Shown here one piece after another: positions 50,012-59,113 of a stretch of 64,000 bases of DNA (positions within the stretch are counted from its first letter, which is position 1; each line of letters begins with the position of its first letter). The stretch spans positions 33,657,501-33,721,500 of the forward strand of contig BRKX01000002.1 of the NCBI GenBank assembly GCA_026008535.1. Direction: 5' to 3'. A model generated the notes under the pieces. It did no database searches, was not told the DNA's origin, and saw nothing but the letters and a program-made list of their open reading frames with translations. A program made the position numbers and the translations under genes. Origin of the DNA: Perilla frutescens (lineage: Eukaryota; Streptophyta; Magnoliopsida; Lamiales; Lamiaceae).

Positions 50012-50674
50012 TTGTATCCGCCTCTGAGGAGACGAGGGAGACTTCCCTATTTTCTTCTCTTTTCTTTGCTTTCTTTTCTCCTTTTTTTTTTCCTTCTCTC
50101 CCAACAGATCCCAAGTTATTTATATCCCATCTCATACTTTGACATGTACACCCATACAACCATACTTATACATTTGCTTGCTCAAACCATCTCCAAATGG
50201 GCAAGAATGATTGGTGGGGAGAAACATGGCAGCTGCGAAGGAAAAAAATGAAGAAGCAGCTTGTAATCTTTTTCTTTTTCTTTCTTCTATTTTTTTTTCA
50301 TTTTCGATGTTTGCCATTTTTTTTTAATTATATCTCTAAACTAATAGTTGTAAAACTTTAATTAGCCATATATATAAAAGATATAAAATTTACAAAGTTT
50401 AGTTTGATTAGGCAACTGGAGTTTTAGCCAAAATAGTTAGAAATTAATAGAAATCAAATTATAATATTGGGCTTCACTTTGAAATAAATTTGGTTCAATT
50501 TGTTTAATGAAATAAATTCATTAAAGATCTAATGAATTTTAACTTAGATAATTTTGGTGTCAAAATAATACTTTTGATGTCTTTTTTTTACTAACTAAGA
50601 TTTCAATATTATAACTTAAATAAAGTATTTAAAATAAAATTCTAAATATTTAATTTTCGGGGTGTTACAGCAGG

Positions 50675-51830
50675 TCTTCCGTTCCACATTTCTTAAGGTG
50701 TTTTGAACTTAATTGTTGATGATGGGGTTCTATTGATCAGGTAGGCTGCAGTAGTTATTATATCTCCCTAGAAAGACTTACGGAATCCACCACTACTCAA
50801 CATACACCTTACCCTTTCCAGCAATGTCTGATTCTCTCAGCCATCCCATTTTGATGAGGTGTGCTAGGGACAGTTCCGTGTCTAGTAATCTCTCTCTTAT
50901 GTAGAAGGATACAAACTCCTCAAATAGATATTCTAGTTCATTATCATTTCTCAAATGCTTGAGTTTTTGTCCACTCAAGTTTTCCACCTCAACAAGCCAT
51001 TCTTTGAATTTCTAAAATGCTTCATATTTAGGTTTTAGAATATAAACTCATACTTTTCTTGAGTAATCATCAATGATGGAAATAAAGAATCTGCCACCAC
51101 CTTTAGTTGGGTTCTTTGCAAGCCCCATAGATCTGAGTGAACATACTCTAATTTCATTTTAGTTGTATACTCACTAGATGGAAAGCTTAATCATTTTGCC
51201 TTTCCATAAATGCAATATTCACAAATGTTCTGTGAGATGTTATCTCCTCCTAGCAGGTTCTGTTTAGCTAGTTCTCGCAGTCCATTATTACCAACATGAG
51301 CTAACCTTCCATACCATATAAGTGTGTTATTCTTTTCTTTTACAAGATGCAGATGACCTTGAATTGTATTGTCTATCAAGAAGTACAAATCATTCCTTCT
51401 TATGCCTTGAATGACTATATTTTCACCTCTTGAAACTATCAATTTGCCATGTTCTGATTAAAATTTATACCCAGCTGTATCAAGAATTCCCTAGAATATC
51501 AAGTTTCTTCTTAGATCAAGAACATACCTTACATCAGTCGGAACTCTAATGACTCCAAACATCTTGATCTTAACAACTCCAATTCCTTTGATCTTACAAC
51601 TTTGATCATTTTCCATAAAAATAGTCTCACTACTTTGATATTTGAAGTCAGAAAACCATTCCTTAATTGGTGTCTTATGGAAATTACAACCTGAATCAAG
51701 AATCCACTCAGTCCCAACTTCTGCAGAGGATATAGTTAGTGCTTCTGAGGACTCATATCCATCACAATTAGTGCCTCTAGTGGTCTGATTCACCTGGTTC
51801 TTATATTCTTCATGAGATAGATCAACTCAT
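50675..51830 (-). pseudogene. Copia-2 protease, GAG-pre-integrase and integrase remnant
   Basis: From right to left on the minus strand: a protease with WILDSGCNFH (51491-51793), GAG-pre-integrase WYGRLAHVGNNGLRELAKQN with CEYCIYGKAK (51191-51442), and integrase pieces LKHLRNDNELEY (50793-50987). Stops divide the pieces. The segment ends within the conserved motif before the integrase C-terminal region, exactly where the gypsy solo LTR inserted. Confidence 0.9.
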
Positions 51831-52660
51831 TTTCCTTTCAGAGCTTTCCACTTGATACAATCCTTCTTGCAGTGACTTGGTTCATGGCAGTGAAATCATT
51901 TCTCGATTTCTAGATCATTTCAAGTTTTTGAAACCTTCTTTTGTTGCTTCTTGTTGGTTTCCTTCTTCTAAGTTGGTTTCTTGTTGCTGTTTGAGTATGG
52001 TTTCTTAATACGCAAACCTTTACCTCCAATTGGAACACTCAAAGATTCAGTCAATTTCTGTAGCTCTTTAGACTTGAGAGCCATCTACACATCATTGAGT
52101 TTAATAGTTTCTTTACTCCCAAACAACAATGTATCTTTGAAATTCTCAAATGATTTTGGAAGGGCAGATAGCAAGATCAGAGTCTTGTCTTCATCTTCAA
52201 GATTCATATCTATGTTCTCATGATCATCAAAAATCTTGTTAAACTCATCCATCTGACTTAGGATTGGTTTATCTTCTATCATCTTGAATGAATAGAGTTT
52301 CCGCTTCATATACAATGGATTTGCCAAGGTTTTCACCATGCACAGTCTTTCAAGCTTGTTCCATACTCCCAAAGCAGTATTCTCTTAGGCCACTTCTCTC
52401 AAGGCTTTATCACCCATGGATAGAATGATCATGCTATGAGCTTTCTCCAGAATCTGGGCATGATCTTTGAATTTTTCTTTTTCTTTTTCTTTTTCTTTTT
52501 CTTTTCCTGAAGAGCTTTCAGATGTCTGCTTGAGAGCATCTCCTAACCCTTGCTGAATTAGGAAGGCTTTCATATCCACCTTCCATAAGCCAAAATCTTA
52601 TTTGTCTGTGAATTTCTCAATATCAAACCGCGCTGAACTCATCTTGACTCTTTCTTCCCA
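51831..52660 (-). pseudogene. Copia-2 gag remnant
   Basis: Gag blocks include MDMKAFLIQQGLGDALKQ (52385-52579), KAHSMIILSMGDKALREV, and GVWNKLERLCMVKTLANPLY with LLSALPKSFENFKD (52085-52372). A degenerate zinc-knuckle-like CHEPSHCKKDC lies near 51860-51900. Several stops are present. A Lys-Glu repeat (52471-52506) lies within the first block. Confidence 0.9.
52471..52506. repeat. (TTTTTC)n microsatellite within Copia-2 gag
   Basis: About six units of the hexamer; on the minus strand they read (GAAAAA)n-like and encode a run of alternating Lys and Glu. Confidence 0.9.
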
Positions 52661-52674
52661 TAGACGGCTCCAAT

Positions 52675-53193
52675 TGTTGAGCTTTTCCTCAAGAACAACC
52701 AGTCAAGAATGAGTTTGAATGATTTGATAAGAAAAACAAGAAAATTGAGAAAAGAACACAAGGTTTATAGTGGTTCGATCAACTTTGTCTACATCCACTT
52801 TGGGGCACTCTTCTTGTATTGATTTCACTCTTATGCATACAGATTACAAGGCTCTCTCTACGCAGCTAGAATACACTCAAGAGAGAGATGTTATATTCAC
52901 TAGATTACATGAAATATAAAAATTGAATATGTAATGTTCTCGCTATGAATGAATGATCAACAACTGTATCTATAAACCCTACCCTAATTGCACTGCTAAC
53001 AAACTACATTAACCGCTGCTAACTAATTTGTTAAGTGCTGTTAACAGATTCATAAAACAGTCAGATTGGCTAGAAATCAGCTACAACTGCCACACCCCAG
53101 AAAACCATGCACCACTAATGCATTCCATGAAGCAGACTTGACCATCTCATCTTTAACCGAATTATTGTAAAAACACATGAAGATGTCAACACA
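52675..53193 (-). repeat. 5' LTR of Copia-2
   Basis: This 519-base LTR matches 37157-37660. On the minus strand its inner border is followed by TTGGAGCCGTCTATGGGAA, which occupies the primer-binding position; the tRNA was not identified. Confidence 0.9.
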
Positions 53194-54402
53194 AAAACAA
53201 ATAATTATTTAATTACTGAATAAAAAAACAGTAGTTACCCTAGTAATATGCGATAATAATAAACACTCACAATAAAAAAAAAGTAAGTTCCTAGGATTGC
53301 GATTAGATGTTTAATGATATATCTTAAATATTGTTAATTTTTTGAGTAAAATAAGATGAACTTCTCAATAACAATACTAAAATTATTTTTTGTTCACTAT
53401 CTAAAAAACAATTTATAAACTCACTAGTATTTCTTTTATATTTTCCCCCCGAAGAACTCAATATAATAGTATAATTACAAAAAGATCCCCAACCTGATGA
53501 GAAATATTTCTAATTCCACCTCTCTCTCAGTCTAGACTACTCTCCTCTCTCCAGGGTCAGGCCTCCCCATTGCTGCAACTAGAAGGTTCGTTTTCCAATT
53601 TTTTTTGTTTGTTTTTATTTAAAATGCCATTTTGATGATTTCATATTCGTTTTAGTTACGGATTCTTGAATATTTGTCGCTGGATCATTTTTCTGGTATT
53701 TCTTTTTGAGTATAGTTATGAATTATTGTTAGGGTTTTTCTGGTGCTGCTAATTATGTTAATCAATCAGATTCTAGCATAATATATGTTTTTTTTATTTC
53801 TAATTTTAGTTGGGGGATATTTTTCGGACTGTCCTAGGGTTTAAGCGGGTTTAAGCATATGGTGACGTGGCGTGAGAGTTGTTTTGTTAGCAGTGATCCT
53901 AGGATTGTGGAATGAGAAAGGTTGCATTTTGAGGAATGTTCTAAATATTTGAGTTGTAGTGGTGCACTCGGTAATAACTTAGAAAAATATTTATACGGCA
54001 CATAACTTGGTAAATCGTTAGGGATTATTCAGCTGTTAGTAACATTGTTTAAGTTGAGGTTATAAGATTTAAAGTTGATGGAATTGTCTGAGTTTTAATT
54101 GCCAGTCTTAATTACTCATTTTTCTGACTTTGTGGATTAATCATTCGTGGCGTAAGAACTATTGTTCGTTACTCTTTGCTACTAGAAAATCATCAATTAT
54201 TTAAAAGTCCTCTCAGTTAAGTTGTTTTTTGAGATTAAATGTTGTTAGGATGATCTTAAAGCTGTAATCATCGATATTAATCATGTTATAATTTGTGCAT
54301 TCATGATTTAAGAATCTTTCTTTTCCTTATTTTCTTTATCTCCCAGAATAATATCTACATTGAGCGTGTGCTTCACCATCTTCATTCTCAAAATTTACTG
54401 CA
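53194..54402 (+). other. CCT2 promoter, 5' untranslated region and leader intron
   Basis: The likely first noncoding exon lies in about 53500-53585 (CT-rich) and ends AGAAG before GTTCG. The leader intron runs 53586-54346 and ends CTCCCAG. The second exon carries the ATG at 54403. Copia-2 ends about 300-390 bases upstream of the presumed start, so the promoter is short. Confidence 0.6.
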
Positions 54403-57400
54403 ATGGCGGTATGACACATTCTGGCTGCACTTGAATAATTAGTTTTTTGTTATCTATCTCCTTCTAAATATGCGTCTATGATTATATGTATAGGTGGAAA
54501 ATCTTTTTAAAGATGAGGCCACAGAAGAAAAGGGTGAGCGCGCCAGAATGGTAAGTGTTATTTCTGTTGTGGTACTGGATTTTGGATCATTAATAATTGT
54601 GATGCATCACCAGACACTTTGATAAAGCACAAATACACGGGAAAACATGGATTTTTTATAGTATTGTACTATTGTCTTCTGAGCATTCTGTTTGTATCCT
54701 GCTCATAGTCTACTACATTTAGTGAGCATTTATTTGGCTATTTGATTAGATCTAACAGCTAAGTTCTGTCTTTTTATGTCAGGCCTCCTTTATTGGTGCC
54801 ATGGCTATTGCTGACTTGGTTAAGACAACCCTGGGACCTAAGGGGATGGTAAAAGAGTCTGTTCTCCATTTTGTATTGCAAATAGGATTTATCATTCTTT
54901 AATTACTGCAAAAATTCTTCTCTGTACAGGATAAAATCTTGCAATCCACTGGCAGAGGGCACAGCGTAACTGTGACTAATGATGGGGCCACCATCTTAAA
55001 GTCCCTGCACATTGACAACCCTGCTGCCAAAGTCCTTGTTGGTATCCTTGATGTTAAGTTACTATTGCATTACGTTTCTTAAGTTCCATTTATCTGTGCT
55101 ATACAGTTCTACTGAGGTTTTATTTTGATGGTCTTCTTGGCCTCTTAAATTTAGATGCCCTTTGATATGAAGTAATGATGATGTTATTGAATTTTTATTT
55201 TGCTTTATAGCCTAGTATTCAATATCTCACTTTATATGAAAAATGAATTATAATCCCATAATTGGCTAGCGTCTGGAAGCTCAATATAATACACTTAAGG
55301 TAAGATACTAGAGTATTTGTCTAAAAACTAAAAGTGTTTCAGAAGGTAACATTCTTTTGGATGAGAGGCCTAGAGATAAATATTTGATCATTGTTAAGCC
55401 TTAAATACATTGCCAGATATCTCGAAAGTTCAAGATGATGAAGTTGGTGATGGTACAACTTCAGTTGTTGTTTTAGCTGGGGAGCTTCTGAGGGAGGCAG
55501 AAAAGCTTGTAAATGCCAAAATTCATCCAATGACCATTATTTCAGGTTTGTCATTTGCTTCTAAATCAACGCATTTGAATTATAGGATATATAATATAAG
55601 TCAATTCCTTCTACTTTCTTTGTCGAGTTAGAAAATGAAATAACACAACCGAATGTATGGTTTGATTGCTATTATTTGATTTAGTTGTCCTTGTTTATCT
55701 ATTTACCTTTGGCAATTCTTGTCGGCCTTTGCAATGCTTCAAGTTCGTTGTCAATTTCTTTTGCTTGTGCAGTTTCTTAAAAAGCTATATCAAATACTGC
55801 ATTAGATGTTTTTATTTTTGCAGAGCATGGATTGATTGTACCTATCTAAAGTCCTCATTTAGTTAATTAATATATCTTTTTGTGCATATATCAGGGTATC
55901 GTATGGCAGCTGAGTGTGCAAGAAATGCATTGCTTGAGAAGGTTGTCGATAATAAACAGGATGCAGGTGATTATTCTTGCAGTCTTTTCTTCTGTTTTCT
56001 ATTCAATGGTTACTTTTGTTCTTATTTATCTGGAAACTCCTTTAGAAATTTTGTTATGTACCATATGGCTAATATTCTTTCGTGGTCTATCCACCAGTAT
56101 GCACTGAAATCACAAAGAATTGTGTTATTGCATTTTATAGTGAGATATAATAATCGTTACCAAATTATACGTTGCTCTCTATTCTGCTAGAGATTAGTTT
56201 TAGTGTCCATATAGAATATACTTAGTTGGAGCTTCTCTATTTCGGTCGTGTGTTATTCAACCCAAATAATTGTTGATTCTAATTTTGATCTTATGTTTCC
56301 AGATAAATTCAAGGCCGACTTGGTGAAGATTGCAATGACTACTTTGAGTTCCAAAATTCTCTCTCAGGACAAAGAGCATTTTGCAAAACTAGCTGTTGAT
56401 GCAGTTATGAGGCTGAAGGTATGATCCTTTTCTACTTGGTAGTGTGAAATCATGTCTCTGGATGTTTGTTGTTTGTTGAAGGGTAACTAGGATTATATCA
56501 CTCTATATATTTTATAATTGCTAATATATGAAATTTGGATATGTTGACTGATAGAAATGTAATCATATTAGCTTGAATAATTGTGGTTTGACTATTTGGA
56601 TAACATCTTTTCAAATATGTGTGGATGCCAGTGTATTACTGCTTTTGTAATTTTTGTGCATCAGTGCATCTAACAGCTACATAGATATGAAATTGGATAT
56701 CATTTTATGTCCGACTATAGAACTAGTGCTGACTCATTTGTAAGCCCACCACTCTGTTAGTAATAGTATTATCTTGGCATTTAAGTGTTGCTGCCATTTT
56801 GTTTTCAAGTTTAGTTATTTGGTGAACAAGCACCTCCATATATATCTCTGGTTGACCTGTAAGAATGGAAATGGCAGGGAAGTACGAATTTGGAATCCAT
56901 TCAAATCATAAAGAAGCCTGGAGGTTCACTAATAGATTCATTTTTGGACGAGGGGTAAGCCAGAATCCATCTCTGTATCTTTTCTTCTCTTTTCCTACTC
57001 TTTTCTTTTCTTTCTAAATTACTTTCTTTTGATAATTTTCATCTTTTAGCTCTGATCTGTTTTTCAGTTGTGTTTGGTGGCTGGCTATTTAATTTTTCTT
57101 ACATTTCCGTCCAGATTTATTTTGGACAAGAAGATTGGTGTTGGCCAACCAAAACGTATCGAGAATGCAAAGATTTTAGTGGCAAATACTGCAATGGACA
57201 CAGATAAAGTGAAAATTTATGGGGCACGGGTTCGAGTTGATTCTATGGCTAAGGTTGCTGAGATTGAAGGGGCTGAAAAGGAAAAGATGAGGGAGAAGGT
57301 GCAAAAGATTATCAATCATGGGATAAACTGCTTTGTTAATCGCCAGTTGATCTACAATTTTCCAGAGGAACTATTTGCTGACGCTGGAGTACTAGCAATA

Positions 57401-58307
57401 GAGCATGCTGATTTTGATGGTATTGAGCGGTTGGCTCTTGTTACTGGTGGTGATATTGCATCAACCTTTGATAATCCAGAGTCAGTTAAGCTTGGACACT
57501 GCAAGCTTATTGAAGAAATTATGATTGGCGAGGACAGGCTGATTCACTTTTCTGGCGTTGAAATGGGCCAGGCATGTACTATCGTATTGAGAGGTGCAAG
57601 GTACCTTGACAAGTCTTACATCCTTCTTCAATTATGAATTTTGGTTTTACTTCTTATCTCCAAATATATTCTAGAATTTAAGTATTCATGTTTTGTACTT
57701 CTGGCAGCCCTCATATGTTAGATGAAGCTGAAAGATCACTACACGATGCATTGTGCGTTTTATCACAGACAGTAAATGACAGCAGGGTTTTGCTTGGAGG
57801 TGGGTGGCCTGAGATGGTAATGGCAAAAGCAGTTGATGAACTTGCTAGGAGAACTCCAGGGAAAAGATCTCATGCCATTGAAGCTTTTTCGCGGGCACTT
57901 GTGGCCATTCCAACTATCATTGCCGACAATGCTGGCTTGGACAGTGCTGAATTAGTTGCTCAACTTCGTGCAGAGCACCACAAGGAAGGGAGCACATCCG
58001 GGATTGATGTCATCTCCGGATCTGTAAGTAATTTTATTGAAGTAAATTTGTTCTTTTTTGCCTTTTCTTTATAAGACAATGATTATTATCAACATGAGAA
58101 GGATTTGGTGTTTGCCAATAGATGGTGCTCAATTTTTGGGTTTCATTGTTTTTCTTGCAGGTCGGAGATATGGCTGAGCGAGGAATATCCGAGGCATTCA
58201 AAGTGAAGCAGGCTGTATTGCTTTCAGCAACTGAAGCTGCTGAGATGATTCTAAGGGTCGATGAAATTATCACGTGTGCACCACGAAGAAGAGAAGACAG
58301 GATGTGA
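54403..58307 (+). CDS. CCT2: T-complex protein 1 subunit beta (CCT2), 527 aa
   Basis: Eleven coding exons: 54403-54408, 54494-54550, 54783-54848, 54930-55041, 55417-55545, 55895-55966, 56303-56418, 56878-56954, 57115-57600, 57708-58023, 58161-58307; total 1584 bases in frame. CCT2 is one of eight subunits of the cytosolic chaperonin that folds actin, tubulin and other proteins using ATP. ATP-site motifs seen: LGPKGMDK (38-45), NDGATIL (60-66), [10 protein letters not shown] (91-100) and a C-terminal LLGGGWPEM region. The length equals that of known plant CCT2. The first coding exon has only two codons (Met-Ala). The intron after exon 4 is U12-like. Confidence 0.98.
55042..55416 (+). other. 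U12-type GT-AG intron in CCT2 (coding intron 4)
   Basis: The donor reads GTATCCTTGATG (U12 consensus RTATCCTTT). Near the acceptor is AGCCTTAAAT, close to TTCCTTAAY, with the branch A about 12 bases before the terminal GCCAG. The splice keeps the conserved frame (KVLV, then [14 protein letters not shown]). Confidence 0.8.
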
Positions 58308-58940
58308 ACGCATGTTTGAAGGATTGCAACGAAGATACATGCATTGAACCTGTAGTTTTCTGTGTGTGAAAACTAAAAAATATCTTTCTGGAGAGAGAGA
58401 TCTAATTATATTTTATGAGGGAGGTTCTGGCAAAGTAGAAATATATCGTAGTCGTTAGAATGTTGGCGTTTCATTGCTGTTCACTCAAAACATAATTTTG
58501 GTCATGTGGTGAAAACATTGTGCGTGTTTAGGTAATTTTTCGTTTATTTAATTATGGTATGTCAAATTTTTTTTTTTTAGTTGGCCTTGATTGAGTAATG
58601 AAATTTAAACTAGTTTGTTCTCACATCGGCTTGATGATTGCTTTAATATTTCGAATTTTAAGCATCACTTCTCATTCGCTCTGATCTAAAGAGTAAAATT
58701 TGTTAGTAAAATTCTAATGGTAATAGAGGGTGTAAGTGAAAATTTTAAAATCGACTTGAAATTTTAAAAAATTTGAACTTTATTCATAATAGTTTGATTA
58801 TTGATACATGTACTATAAATAATTATTTTTAATTAAGTAAAAATAAATACTAAATTAATTGGGTTGAGCTTAAAAAATTTAAGGTCGATGGAATTCGAAC
58901 TTTGCCACGACTTGCACAAGAATGTACATCTCATCATCCT
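58308..58940. other. 3' untranslated region of CCT2 and spacer
   Basis: No gene seen. The CCT2 3' end is probably before 58700. Confidence 0.55.
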
Positions 58941-58943
58941 AGC

Positions 58944-58981
58944 CGGGTTCGGGCTGGGGCTGGGGCTGGGGCTGGGGCGGG
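58944..58981 (+). other. G-quadruplex-capable GGGGCT repeat upstream of PUS10
   Basis: Seven runs of three or four G separated by one to three bases (CGGGTTCGGGCTGGGGCT and so on) lie on the + strand, about 130-170 bases before the PUS10 ATG. Runs this close fit the usual G4 pattern. Confidence 0.85.
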
Positions 58982-59113
58982 TTGAATTACTATTTCGTAT
59001 TTACCATCCTCGGCTGCGTAGTAAATCGTGGTTCCTTTTAATTCGTTACAATTTACAAACAGCGAAAAAACTGCCGCCGTCCGCCTAAGTTAACGTTAGG
59101 ACTCCAGCTCCAA

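Larger units (their letters stand above)
43773..50026 (-). mobile_element. hAT transposon with a TTF/DUF4371-type transposase, inside the gypsy solo LTR
   Basis: The ends are CAGTGGCGGACGCAG on the left and TATCCGCCTCTG on the right (complement CAGAGGCGGATA), the CAGNGGCGGA inverted termini of hAT elements. The flanks AAGGAAAC (left) and AGGAGACG (right) match about 6 of 8 bases in their best alignment, so the target duplication has drifted and the border is uncertain by one base. Transposase remnants on the minus strand lie at 48643-49278 and 43848-44720, split by a CACTA insertion. The C-terminal hAT dimerisation region is missing. Confidence 0.85.
41256..50669 (-). mobile_element. Ty3/gypsy solo LTR (about 3.16 kb without its insert), inside Copia-2 integrase
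   Basis: On the minus strand it begins TGTAACACCCCGAAAATTAA (50669) and ends ATCAGGGCATCACA (41256), typical of Tekay/Retand-type gypsy LTR ends. A perfect 5-bp duplication GCAGG flanks it (41251-41255 and 50670-50674). Only one LTR copy is seen and no gypsy protein domains, so it is a solo LTR. It has the TGAGTGTTTTCTGGCACTCA-like phrase near 41850 often found in such LTRs. An hAT element at about 43773-50026 splits it into 2517 and 643 bases. Confidence 0.87.
37157..53193 (-). mobile_element. Ty1/copia LTR retrotransposon (Copia-2) expanded to 16 kb by nested insertions
   Basis: LTRs at 37157-37660 and 52675-53193 are direct repeats, both opening TGTTGAGCTTTTCCTC on the + strand. On the minus strand they run TGTG...CTCAACA. 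The flanks AAAAT (left) and AAAAC (right) form a near-match target duplication. Coding remnants run gag, protease, integrase, reverse transcriptase and RNase H from right to left, so the element is on the minus strand. Stops and frameshifts make it dead. Two gypsy solo LTRs interrupt it, at 38425-39849 and 41256-50669. Without the insertions it would be roughly 5.2 kb, a normal copia length. Confidence 0.92.

Noticed and set aside
41256..50669. Full-length gypsy element with two LTRs
   Set aside because: Only one copy of the TGTAACACC...GCATCACA LTR and no gypsy protein domains could be found.
57601..57707. U12-type intron in CCT2 (donor GTACCTTGAC)
   Set aside because: The donor is weak and no U12 branch site lies near the acceptor.
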